Below are positions 12,811 through 23,170 of a DNA stretch of 64,000 nucleotides, in pieces. The first letter of the stretch is position 1. Every line of letters begins with the position of its first letter. The notes under the pieces were generated by a model. The model saw only the letters and a program-made list of their open reading frames with translations. It did no database searches and was not told where the DNA came from. The stretch lies in the NCBI GenBank assembly GCA_015680905.1, contig CM027380.1, forward strand, positions 34,960,001-35,024,000, read 5' to 3'. This DNA is from Coptis chinensis. Its lineage: Eukaryota > Streptophyta > Magnoliopsida > Ranunculales > Ranunculaceae. Made by a program: the position numbers and the translations under genes.

Positions 12811-14237
12811 TGATAAGAGCCTAAACTTGTAGTTTAAACCCTTTAATAGTATTTCTATTTAGCCAATTATGTTATTAATAATATAGGTTTATCACTAATT
12901 ATGTGTTTTTGAGTATTTCAGGCTTTGAAGTTGAATAAATGTAAATTCGTTACTAATTAGGTGCTAAAAGGAGCTAAAGTGATTGCTAAAGAAGTTCCAT
13001 GAAAAAAGCCCAAGTTTAATGGAGAAAAAGCCCTTAAAAAAGCCCAAGTCAACATTGTTAAGTGAAAGTCAAACCGGATTAGAGAGCTGAAGAAAAGTCA
13101 ACAGAACTTCAAGAGGCCATATCGTTGGACTCAGGCTTCGGATTTGGGCCCATTTTATATCAAAATGACCGACTCAGAAAGCTCTTTCTAATGGTCTAAG
13201 CCTTGACTCGATCAGAGCAGTATAAGTTGGTGAAAACATGAGCTACAATAATATAACCAGAATTAGAAGTCTTGGATTCAACCAATTGGGCTATGGACTT
13301 GATTTATGGGTCCATAACCTAACCTAAAAACCCATGCACGATTTTGTATCATTATATAAGAGAATAAAAACCATAAACTATCTCTCTCCCTTCCATTAGT
13401 TAGAATAAATTAGGGTTCTCTCTCTCTCTCTCTCTCCTTTTTAGTTTTAGTTTATAAGTTTAGTTTGTAGCCTCCATTAGAACCCTTTAATAAAAGCTTT
13501 AGTTTATTCAATTCAATCACTTCTTCTTTACATTATGTATTCCTTTAATTATTTTAGTTTAATTAATCCAATGATATTAGGCTAATGCCCCCATTAGAGG
13601 GAGTGATTATGAAGCATAATGAGGAATAGATTGCTTAGTAGAATTATTGAATTATGTATGTATTTCAATGAGTTTAATTTATTATATGACTTCCAAAATA
13701 AGCATATGGTAAATTAAACTAGGTATTGTTATAATTAAGTCAAGAGACTTGGTTATAATAATCCTACATGCTAGTAATAATGACTATAGAGATGTAGGTT
13801 GTTGTTAGGGATGATAAAGTTTAAGGCTTTAGGTTGGATCATTGTGTGAAAACCTAAAGATGATCTCTTTTCAATGAATAAGTATATTCTTGATTGAAAC
13901 TAATCATTAGGTAGATTGATTACTCTTCTCTATAACTTTCTCTTCCATTAAAACCATATTTCTATTAGTTTAGTTAATTTAGATTTATTTGAATCCGTAG
14001 TATAATAGTAGAATAGAAATCTCTCAACGTAATATTACTCTCACCATTGTTTCTTTGTGATTTAAATTAGTTGAATTTCATTTATGTCTTGGTAGTTTAG
14101 GAGTGGAACGAATCCGTACTCTTTATATTACTTCATTATTATTTGAGAGTAGGAATATTGATCTAAACACTTGTTTAGTTGATTGATTAATTGTGTTTAC
14201 ACATAGATAGTTAGTTTACATAAATTGGTGATTATCA
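12811..14237 (+). mobile_element. Solo Athila-like LTR (F) nested in B1
   Basis: 1427 bases from TGATAAGAGCC to GATTATCA, flanked by CACTG (12806-12810) and CACTA (14238-14242), a 5-bp target duplication with one mismatch. Element B2 has the uninterrupted sequence at about 20270-20290 (reverse strand GCACTGTCATTTACATTC), which is the empty site. No internal region remains, so the element was reduced by recombination between its LTRs. It contains a short (CT)n run at about 13417-13437. Confidence 0.88.
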
Positions 14238-14699
14238 CACTACAATTTACATTCGCGTATAAGGTTGAACCCGAGCCATAACAACCATTGGGAAGTCATT
14301 ACCCAATATAGGTAAATTGGACGTTGCTTGATTCTTGAAAGCCCTAGACCAAAAAAAAATTTAATTAAAATCAATCAACTAGAGCCCAAGTAGTCACGCT
14401 CCTCCAAAAAATGACAAAAATATAGTCACGGAGATTTAGAGTAATCAGTTACCAGATTCCGGTGGTCCAACTACTTTCCTCACTCTCCTCCCCCAGATTC
14501 ATTGTGAGTGAGATTCTTGGTAGCACACCACTTGGTAAAGTGACTGTCTACTCTTCTGAGACATGTAGTAGAGCTATCCTAGTTTTGCACCCAATTGTTC
14601 CTTTAAACAGAGCATAGTAAAATTATAGACCAAAGCAAATATTTTCAAAAATCTAAAAAAATGAATTTCTACTGTTTGTGCATCATCATTGATTAAGCA

Positions 14700-15350
14700 T
14701 TCATATCTTATCAATATGCATTGCAACCATCATGGAATTACAATGCAAACCCAGAACCTTGTTCTTTTTGTAGTAGTCCTTATCACTAGTTATCCCATTG
14801 TCCATCATATACTAAATTCGAGTCTACTACGAGAAATCCTTACGATTACGAACTTCAATTTTCAAACTTCCCAAATACCCCATACACTCAAGAGTTTTCT
14901 AATCATGCTGACAATTCATGGAGTTCCACAACAAATAGTCAACCACCATTCTAATATCCATATGGTCAGTCATAGTACGGTTTCACCCAAAGCCCATTAC
15001 CATTCACATCACCATCCATATCAAATTTATATCCCACTCCACCATCTATCACAGACCAACTTTACCATGAAATGGCCAAGCAAATAATACTAACTCAACA
15101 AATAGCAACTACCATATGTTTTCTCCAATCCGATTCAAAAGATTCCACATCTGAGACTAATATTCTTCCTACCAGTCCAGAACCTAACCAACAAGAGAAA
15201 CAAGGTGTTACTATAACAAAGCCCATTGCTAGAGCCCATCTTGATTTTAATGACCAATTAAAAACCCATCATCCTCCACCTGACTATCGTGTGAATTCAA
15301 GATCTTATGATGATGACTATTTGCCTGAAGTCACAATATCTTTTACATGC
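14700..15350 (+). pseudogene. gag: gag fragment of element B1
   Basis: A plus-strand frame contains a zinc knuckle of the form CX2CX4HX4C at 14760-14801 with an in-frame stop inside it. The frame has two further stops before about 15075, then runs open to the insertion point of element C at 15351 (15072-15350, rich in Q, T, S and P). The knuckle spacing equals that in elements C (19476-19517) and D (46639-46680). Broken and cut by the C insertion. Confidence 0.6.
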
Positions 15351-16713
15351 TGATAAGAGCCCAAAACTGTAGTTTTAACCCCATAATAATATTACATTTA
15401 GACCAATTATGTTTATAATAAATAAGAGTTAGTATTGTTTACGTACTTTTACGTATTTCTTTGAGTCAACTATGTGAAGAAATATGTCACTTTTGCAAGA
15501 GAAATAAACAAAAATTGGTTGCTAAGAAGTTCTATAGTTAAAGCCCAAGTTTCAAGGATAAAATGCCTTTTTAAAGCCCAATCAAAGCTGAAAAGTCAAA
15601 GTCAACGCGGGCAGAAATAGAACATAAAAGTTAATAGAACTTTCACAGGCTGTATCTTTTGGACTCAGACCTTGGAATTGGGCCAATTATATGTCAAAAC
15701 AACCAGCTCGAAAAGAGCTTTCTAATGGTCTAGGCCTTGATCCATTCAGAGGAGTAAAAGTGGACAAAAAGGTTGTTGCAGTAATTTCCAATAGAGAAAC
15801 CATTTTGGACTTAAGTAATTAAGTTTTAGGCTTTATTTAGTGGCCTAAAACATAGTTCCAAAGCCCATGCACGAAATTGTAAACCTAGCCCTATCCTATA
15901 TAAAGAGGACTAAGGCAAAACTCTAACTATCTCCTTCCTCTTATCTTTAGTTTAACCTAGTTTATGTTTTATTAGCCTAGCCACCATTAATCCAATTCAA
16001 GTTATTTTAATACAAGTATTCCTTTAATTATGTCTTTTTCTTTTCATTATTTATTTCATGATAGTCTAATAAACCATAGTTAAACCTCCATTAGAGGGGT
16101 TTGATTGAAGCTTTGATGAAGACTTGATGTGTCAGTATAGAATAGTTGTAGTAAAGAGCTTCAAGTCTAGGGTTTTCTATTTAGCAATAAGTAAAATAAA
16201 CCTAGACTAGAGGGTAGTTCATTCATCATGAGAATGAGTTTCAACTTCCTTTCATGCTAATTATTAGTTGGCTAGAGATACCATAAATACTTGGGGATAA
16301 AAAGACTTAACCTTTATGTTGAACCTTGTGTGAAAACATAAAGATTAGGGTTACAACAAACTTTATACTAGCATGTTAGGGATTAATTAAAGTGGATTTC
16401 AAATCTCCCTAATTCCTTTTTTATATTCACATCTTAATATTTATTTTCCCTAGTTTAATTTAAAATATATTCAATATTAGTTTTCACCATATTAGTTATA
16501 TTTAGAATCATTACTCTCATGTTGTTTAATTGTTCATCATTAATGGAATTAGTATTATCTAAAACAATTAGGAGTTGAACGAATTCTTACTATAGTTTAT
16601 TACATGATAATTGAGAGTAGAACTTTGATATAAAAAGACATGCAAATTATAGTTTACTTCTTCCTAGTATAATTAGCTAAGATAGGGTAAAAACTTTAAT
16701 TTCCATTTTATCA
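15351..16713 (+). repeat. 5' LTR of element C
   Basis: 1363 bases from TGATAAGAGCCC to TTTTATCA, same family as the A, D and F LTRs but clearly diverged along its length. It holds a TATATAAA promoter-like motif at about 15896-15903. Confidence 0.82.
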
Positions 16714-16715
16714 AA

Positions 16716-16731
16716 TGGTGCCACTGCCATC
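16716..16731 (+). other. Primer-binding site of element C
   Basis: TGGTGCCACTGCCATC directly after the LTR; it differs from the D site at two positions. Confidence 0.65.
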
Positions 16732-17165
16732 TTAGTTGTCTTCAGAATTAAATTCTCTTAGTTTTTTCAATTCTACAAATAGCCCAATTCACCCACCCAC
16801 TCTATTGTTCGAAAGTGTTTGTGTTTTTTACTGTGTTTATAGTTTCTTGAAAATAGGATTTTGCTCCTAGAAGTCTACTGGAAATTTTACTTAAGTTATT
16901 ATTGAAAAGTCTGCCCTATTTACACTATATATGAGCCAAGACACTCTTTCTTCCAATAAGCTTATCTTGTGTTTTCTTTCCAATTTTAAGGCCCAGCCCA
17001 TTAAGAAACCGCGCGAAAGCCTGTTTCTAAAAAAATTAACATAGCGCGCACGCGCCCTTGTTACATTATAATTGAGCGCGGCCGCGCCCCTCTGAAGAAA
17101 GCCCGATTTACACAGGTTAGTTACATGCCATCTTTTCGTTGGAAATAATTGCTTATTCAGTGTTC

Positions 17166-18368
17166 GAAAAAATTATTGATATGGGTACTGAACTATAGTG
17201 GATTTTACATGATGGGTACTGTATTATTATTTTTGCAAAATAGGGTACCGTAGATTTCAAATATTGCTAATATGTGTACCGTATATATATACTGTGAAGT
17301 ATGTATACGTATTTAATGATTTTGCATACTCAATACTCATTATGGCCTAATAAGGCCTCAATTCAGGCCCATTGATTGCACCCATGATCAATTCAGGCCC
17401 TTCCTTCAGGCCCATTGATTGCACTAAAAATCCCATCTTCGTTACCATCTTCATCTACATATCAAGATCAGCTCTGTATCTCACTTACACCTCAAGCTTC
17501 ACTTCGTTTTGCTCAAGAGTTTAGTTTAAAACATACCATTTCGAATGCTTTAGCTATTAAGCTTCAAAAGCTTCTTCTGTTACCTTGTCATAGAAGAATT
17601 TTACTTTCTAAGCTTGTTCATTTAGCTACTGATCATAGGTTTCCACCAAATTTTCATTTTAGGCTTTGTAATGATTATCCAAAGAGGTTTAAAACTGTTG
17701 AAACGTCGTATGGCTGCGCTCTTGAGCTCGTTTCTTAGGACCCCGACCTTGCGAATCCGCTTCCAATGGCTTCGAGTAATTGTGATTTGATTGTGGATAG
17801 GCCATTAAAGTTTAAGCAGTTGAGATTGAGAAAAGAATTGAATGTGAAGAGGAAGCATAAGGAGTTTTTGATAAAGTTTGGATTATTCAGGCTTCTTCTT
17901 CCTCTGCTATTAGAGAAGGTGGATCAGTGTCATTAGAGAGGAATTATGTCTGAGTGGGCTTTTGGGTTTTATGGAGAGGTCATTGAAAGGAGATAGAATA
18001 AGTGATTTTGTTGTTAAACTTGCTGCTGTTGCTGCTGCCATTAAAGCCAGACAACAACTTATTCTTCTGTTTTCTCACTCTTCGGAAATCTAGTCTTTGT
18101 GAATTGATCATGGGTGCAATCAATGGGCCTGAAGGGCCTAAATTGATCATGGGTGCAATCCATGGGCCCGAATTGAGGCCTCATTAGGCCATAGTGAGTA
18201 TTGAGTATACCAAATCATCAAATATGTATACATACTTCACAGTATACATATACGGTACCCATATTAGCCATATTTGAAATCTATGGTACCCTATTTTGCA
18301 AAAAAAATAATACAGTACCCATAATGTAAAATGTACTATAGTTTGGTACACATATCAATAATTTTTTC
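17166..18368 (+). mobile_element. Pack-MULE (Mutator-like, non-autonomous) carrying a PORR gene fragment
   Basis: Two long inverted arms, about 17166-17413 and 18110-18368, begin GAAAAAATTATTGATATG and are colinear for about 250 bases. The flanks are TTCAGTGTTC (17156-17165) and TTTAGTGTTC (18369-18378), a 9-10 bp target duplication with one mismatch, typical of Mutator-like elements. Element D has the empty site in the same leader position (TTCAGTGTTCTAA near 45521-45535). No transposase is encoded. The 700-base core holds a PORR-domain gene fragment followed by unrelated sequence. Long TIRs, 9-bp-class duplication and a host gene fragment define a Pack-MULE. Confidence 0.88.
17415..17885 (+). 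pseudogene. PORR-domain (plant organelle RNA recognition) gene fragment
   Basis: The frame encodes the C-terminal half of a PORR domain: a KLQKLLLLPCHRRILLSKLVH block, then FPPNF, LCNDYPKRFK and SYGCALELVS. After a TAG replacing the usual tryptophan codon (about 17736) the same frame continues with DPDLANPLPM and an RPLKFKQLRLRKEL block to about 17885. PORR proteins bind organellar group II introns or transcripts and help their splicing. The sequence carries no intron here and lacks the N-terminal targeting peptide and first half of the domain. It lies inside a Pack-MULE, so it is a captured fragment, not a working gene. Confidence 0.75.
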
Positions 18369-18558
18369 TTTAGTGTTCTAAGCTTCTACAGGACACTGAT
18401 GTTCATATTAAAGATGTTATTCATAAGCGTAGCAAGGAGGCATTCAGGTTCTCCTTCTTTTTCTCCTCGTCTCTTCTGTCAGAGGAGTTTAAATTCTAGT
18501 ATATCAGGTTGTTGTTTGACTGCTGTTAATGTTTCTTTCATATTGGACTTAGCCTTGC

Positions 18559-19640
18559 ATGAGATTAAGGTCTGGTAAGATAAAACTGTTTAACGTTATC
18601 TATCGTAAATATCAACGCACATGCCTATCTAGAATATCACACACTACACCTGCATCAATGGCTGAAGAAGCAAAGACTCCTCTCTCTAATTTTTACAAAA
18701 CTTTAAACGATGGCCCTAAGTCATCCATCATTCTTGCAGACCCAGTGGGGGATTTTTGAATTCCCCCAAATATTTTTAATTTGTTACCCGTTTTTCATGG
18801 TTTAGACCACGAAATGCCTTATCAGCATATACGTAGGATAGAACAAGTTCTCACTACATTCCATCATCATAACGTAGGTTCTGAACAAATTAAACTGAGG
18901 GTGTTTCCTTTCACCCTGGCCGATAAGGCGGCGTCTTGGTTAACTGCCCAAACGCCTAATTTCGTAGACTCATGGGCCAAACTTGTTCAATTATTCATGG
19001 AACAGTTTTACCCACCATTGAAGATAGATGAAATGATTCAAAAGGTTTATTTCTTCCGCCAGAACCCTCATGAATCCTTTTCAGAGGCCTGGAACCGGTA
19101 CACTGATCTTCTTATAGAATGTCCGCATCATAACCTTGCAAAAGACACGTTTGTCCGTGCCTTTTTCAAGGGGCTTTCACATCATCATAAAAAGGTTCTT
19201 GATATAATGAATGGGGGAAGTTTCCTTAGTAAAGGAGCCTAAGAGGCTTATAGGTTTTTAGAAGATCAATCCAACCGTAATAATAACTTCGGGGGGGGGG
19301 CGTAACGACATCCCTCACTCCACTACTTCTTCTTCCACAGCCAAGGCTGCCAGTATGTTTGAGGTTAAACCTGATCCCGAGCTTAGAACTCTAATCAAAT
19401 CCCTCACAAAAAAAGGTAGAAGCCATTTCTGTTCAACATAAGCCTACTCATGTCATGAACATCAACTCTCTTCCATGTAATTTCTGTTTTAGTCTTGAGC
19501 ATACCGACTCCTATTGTCCTCTCATTTATGAACAACCACCCACACAGCTGGACAATGTTTGCTCTTTAAATAGCCTTCCTAACGCACCTTGGAGACAAAA
19601 CCCCAACTTCAGTTGGCATAATAATCAACCAGTACGAGGC
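18559..19640 (+). pseudogene. gag: gag of element C (best preserved gag in the window)
   Basis: Leader and N-terminal frame at 18559-18759; core frame 18781-19242 (153 residues) of the Retrotrans_gag type, with FPFTLADKAASWL, an FMEQFYPP block, FRQNPHESFSEAWNR and ECPHHNLAKDTFVRAFFKGL. Then a stop and frame change, a serine-rich linker, and a CCHC knuckle CX2CX4HX4C (19476-19517). The product would be the capsid-nucleocapsid polyprotein. Homology to D ends near 19630, where B2 begins. The frame breaks are a TGA near 18757, a TAA at 19240 and a G9 run near 19290. Confidence 0.8.
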
Positions 19641-21210
19641 TCTTCAGCTTGCACTACTTTGTTGGCCATCTTAGTAGATGGCGGACTAGAAATAGGAGAT
19701 TGTCTAGGACAACGTGCTCTCCTACGTGAGTAAGTTTTATTCTTGCTAATACATGTAGTGCCTGAACGCAATATCATGCACTTTTAGCAAGACAGCAAAA
19801 CTATCCTAACATGCGCAAACGATGCAAAAGTATGCTCAAGCAATCGAATCTCGTTTTTGCAAGTATAAAGTTTTGAAAACTTTGCCTGGTCTATATTTTA
19901 CTATGCCCTGTTCAAGGGAACAATTGGACGTGAGACTAGGATGGCTCTACTACACATCTCAGAAGAGTAGGCAATCACTTCACTAAGTGGTGTGCTACTA
20001 AGAATCTCCTCGCGATGAATCTGGGGGAAGGGAGTGAGGAAGGTAGTTGGTCCACTGAAATCTGGTAACTGATTACTCTAAATCCTCGTGGCTATATTTT
20101 TGTCCTTTTCTGGAGGAGCGTGATTACTTTGGGCTCTAATTGATTGATTTTAATTCATTTTTTTGGGTCTAAGGTTTCAAGAATCAAGCAATATCCAATT
20201 TATCTACATTGGGGAATGACTTCCCAATGGTTGTTATGTGGCTCGAGTTCAGCCTTATGCGTGAATGTAAATGACAGTGCGGAAATTAAATTTCAAACAA
20301 TCACGTAAGCATGCTTGAACACACAAGGTATCCTCTTACATGGGCTTCAAGGAGGTCTAGAATTTACCTCTCAAGTCGTGCTTACATGCTGCTTGAGGAG
20401 AAGACAACGTTGGTTGGCGCGTGATCTGAGAATTAGGCCCAACCGTTCGAGCTTTTCCCTATTTTAAGTTACAATAAAAGTCCACTTAAAAAGCCCACAG
20501 TTTGGGTTTTTGATAATTTATAACTTTACCTTCAAGGGCCCAAAACATAAAAGTAAACTAATACTACAACTAATCTAATATATTAACTAGTTTAGATAGA
20601 TTATCTAGATTAACTAGAGCTAAACTTAATTAGAGTATTGATTACCAAGTTGATTCAAAGTGTGCGAGCGTATGATTCACGACTCGCCTCACACACTTGA
20701 ACTTCTCAAGGCAATGAAAACTCTAATATCTTCGTAAGTTTAGAACTTTAACCAAATGTTCACTCATGTTCATCCATATAATCAATCAAAAACTCATATT
20801 TTCTATTTTTTTTTTTTTTTTTTTTTTTTTTCTTTATATCTCTATCTATTACAAACAAGTTCCACTGATTTATACTACTTTATTATAAAATCTAAGCATC
20901 ACAGTATAAACAAGCACAGAAAATAACTGAACTGTGAAAAAATCAAATAGTGGTGTGTGGAAGTGATTGGGTGGTTGCCCGCCGGCAAGGATGCGGTCTC
21001 CCGTGCGGTTGCCCGTCGAGTTCCGATGAAGTTAAGTCGTCTTTCAGCTACAGCTTCAACTCCTCTCCAGCATGTTGATCTCGAACCTGGATTTGCAAAA
21101 AAGTAAGTTAGTAATGAAAAACAACGAAAATTAGAAAAATAAGAAGTGAAAATGTGAGAGTGATGTTTCCCTCCTTAGATACTCAACCAAGCAGTCTTGC
21201 TCTTTCAATC

Positions 21211-21226
21211 CATGATGGCGGTGCCA
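21211..21226 (-). other. Primer-binding site of element B2
   Basis: Minus strand TGGCACCGCCATCATG, two bases inside the LTR end; the B1 site differs at a few positions. Confidence 0.55.
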
Positions 21227-21228
21227 TT

Positions 21229-22085
21229 TGAAGTAGTCTAGAGTTGAGTATCTCATAGTATTTTGATGTGGTTCACCATAAATTGTTTGGAGCTTGAATA
21301 TAATGATTTTGGAGTTTTAGAAGAAAGGAAGGTAGAATTTTTGGTTTAGGACTTGTATTGGTTTACTAGTTTATGAAGAACATTGAAAAGATTTAGTTGT
21401 TTTAATAATTGAAAGAACACAAACTTGAAAGAAAATGATTGATTAAAAGAAAAAACAACAAGAAAGAAGATTGATTGATTAAATAACAAAAGCAAATAAT
21501 AAGTTTGAAATGAAGAACAATAAAGTAAATGACTTGAATGAAAAAAAAAAAAAAAAAACTAGAAATTAAATCCTAAATGACACTAGATTAAGTCTAGGTG
21601 CATTCTCTCTCCCTAACTTTTAGTTTTTATACCCATACTTTATGCAAATGACTGATTTGCCCTTCTCTATTACATTTGAGACACCTCACCACTTGCTTTA
21701 TGTTTTTGTTTTTTTCTTTTTGCTTTTTGATTTCTTCTTGATCAAGATAGGTTTTAGAGAAAGTCATCTTTTGTGTTAAGGGCATCTATCTCTGGTCTTC
21801 TGAGTTGAGAACTTGACTTTCAGCTCCTTGGTTCTTATGAGTCCTTGACCTTTGACATTTGACCTTTGACTTTTTCAGCACTTTTTCATAGCATCTTCTA
21901 GTCTTCATAATAAGCGTAATTAAGGCTCCTTTTGGTACTAAGGCGCAACTTTTATGATAAGTGGTCTGAATTTCTCTATAACCTAAAAAAACAATAAAAA
22001 TTATGAGTTGTCTTTTCATTAAGCGTAAGAAGGGTTGTAATGCAGTAATGTAAGAGTAATAAAACACACATTTGGGAGCTGGTCA
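21229..22085 (-). repeat. 5' LTR of element B2
   Basis: 857 bases. The minus strand starts TGACCAGCTCCCAAATGTG at 22085 and ends TTCA at 21229. Same family as the LTRs at 10263 and 11022. It includes a poly(A/T) run at 21541-21559. Confidence 0.78.
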
Positions 22086-22220
22086 GCTACCTACCGGATT
22101 TTAGTTTCGTTTATTTTGCTTTTCAGTATGCTATCCATTTATGTTGAAGACGACAATGTGAGACACACCATAGTATGTGAAGCAGATGACTTTAGAGAAT
22201 TGGGCATGAATATGAAAATG

Positions 22221-22408
22221 TTGGCATTTTGTGATAAGAGTCTACCCTTCTAACAACGCACCAAAGATTTGGTGGATCGGATGACATTAGAAGAGAAGGT
22301 TGCCTAGCTTGGAAACAAAGCCGCAAGGGTGGAATGCCTTAATCTTCTAGCGTACGAGTGGTGGTCCGAAGCTCTACATGGAGTCTCAGATATTGGACCT
22401 GGCACTCG
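22221..22408 (+). pseudogene. Beta-xylosidase-like (glycoside hydrolase family 3) exon fragment
   Basis: The frame from 22221 reads FCDKSLPF, stop, QRTKDLVDRMTLEEKVA, stop, LGNKAA and then [19 protein letters not shown]. This is the N-terminal part of plant GH3 beta-D-xylosidase/arabinofuranosidase proteins, which trim xylan and arabinan side chains in the cell wall; the [10 protein letters not shown] motif is diagnostic. Two in-frame stops, the missing signal peptide and no visible downstream exon make it a pseudogene fragment. It lies 135 bases from the outer end of element B2, so capture or insertion near a former gene are both possible. Confidence 0.72.
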
Positions 22409-22440
22409 TATTATTCTATTAAACAATCATCGAGGTTAAT

Positions 22441-22971
22441 GTCATTTAGTTGATAAAAAAAAAAATCATATTTTTAAATAATAGTAAAAAACCATCACAT
22501 AATTCGCATTACGCTTTCAAAAAGTGCGTGTCTTTTAAAATTTTATATGTAAATTTAGTTAGCCACAATATTATATAAAATTTTGTATAGATGCCCAATG
22601 TTCATATTCTCTTATTCCAATTCGTATTATAACAAAATAAATTGGAACAATGAGGTTCGCAAGTTTGATGACATCGATCTGATTTGTGTGATCGTGATGT
22701 TTTGCAAATCTTTGATTTCGATGTTGTGCATATTATACTAATTTTCTGCTTATGTTCTACTATGGTAACACTTAAAGATTTTTTATATATCTTTACTGAT
22801 GATTTTGTTTTCAATCGATGTTCAAATCGAAGTAAAAACTATTATTGCATGTTCAAATTGGTAGGAAAAAAATTCAATGGCTATGGCTGGCTAATAACAT
22901 GTTATTGTTTGAAAACTATTTTATCACATATCACACTAAAAATTATATTATATGGACACCTCAAATTCTCA
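22441..22971. other. No recognisable gene
   Basis: AT-rich, open frames on both strands (for example 22602-22814 and 22684-22983) without recognisable motifs. I see no repeat structure. Confidence 0.4.
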
Positions 22972-23000
22972 TCTATATACTAAAGTAGAGATCTCATGGC
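22972..23000 (+). mobile_element. Possible Helitron 5' terminus
   Basis: TCTATATACTAAAGTAGAG, preceded by A, resembles plant Helitron 5' ends (TC start, inserted between A and T) and is followed by a GTGGCACTCT-containing region seen in some of them. No matching CTRR end with a hairpin was found on the plus strand, so the extent is unknown. Confidence 0.3.
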
Positions 23001-23013
23001 TTCATGGGGAGAT

Positions 23014-23170
23014 TTTTCTTTCTCCTATGTGGCACTCTATTATGAGAGAGAACATGCCACGTGACTCTCTCCTATGTGGCACTCTATTATGAGAGAGAAC
23101 ATGCCACGTGACTCTCTCCTAGGTGGCTCTCTAATATGGAAGGGTTTCAATTTGTCATGCCACGTGACTC
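23014..23170. repeat. 47-bp tandem repeat with G-box cores
   Basis: The unit containing CCTATGTGGCACTCTATTA recurs with a period of 47 bases (starts 23024, 23071, degenerate 23118). Each unit ends in GCCACGTGAC, a perfect G-box (CACGTG), with another at about 23159. Two full copies are identical over the whole unit. Confidence 0.75.

Larger units (their letters stand above)
11022..15350 (+). mobile_element. Athila-like element B1 (5' part), interrupted by a solo LTR and by element C
   Basis: Starts with a complete LTR (11022-11863), a primer site, a leader (11882-12810 and 14238-14700) and the start of gag (about 14700-15350). A solo LTR sits in the leader, and element C begins at 15351, inside gag. 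The leader pairs in reverse orientation with 19760-21228 (element B2), which fixes its extent. No pol is present. The internal leader includes a GC-richer stretch at about 12020-12130 that is also found in B2. Confidence 0.75.
15351..19640 (+). mobile_element. Athila-like element C, truncated after gag
   Basis: A complete 5' LTR (15351-16713), primer site, leader and gag are present. Homology to D then stops at about 19630-19640, where sequence of the inverted element B2 begins. PR, pol, the extra ORFs and the 3' LTR are missing. A Pack-MULE interrupts the leader (17166-18368). The left flank CATGC (15346-15350) has no partner in view. Confidence 0.8.
19641..22085 (-). mobile_element. Athila-like element B2 (5' part), inverted relative to B1
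   Basis: On the minus strand: LTR 22085-21229, primer site 21226-21211, then leader to about 19641. The leader aligns with B1 in reverse (for example 20278-20720 with 12350-12800, and 19760-20270 with 14238-14650) without the solo LTR, so it preserves the empty site. No gag or pol follows because the copy stops at the junction with element C. The LTR flank (22086-22090) is GCTAC; the partner is not visible. Confidence 0.75.

Noticed and set aside
14689-15087. 132-residue H/T/S-rich open frame
   Set aside because: It is the wrong frame of the B1 gag fragment; the adjacent frame carries the zinc knuckle.
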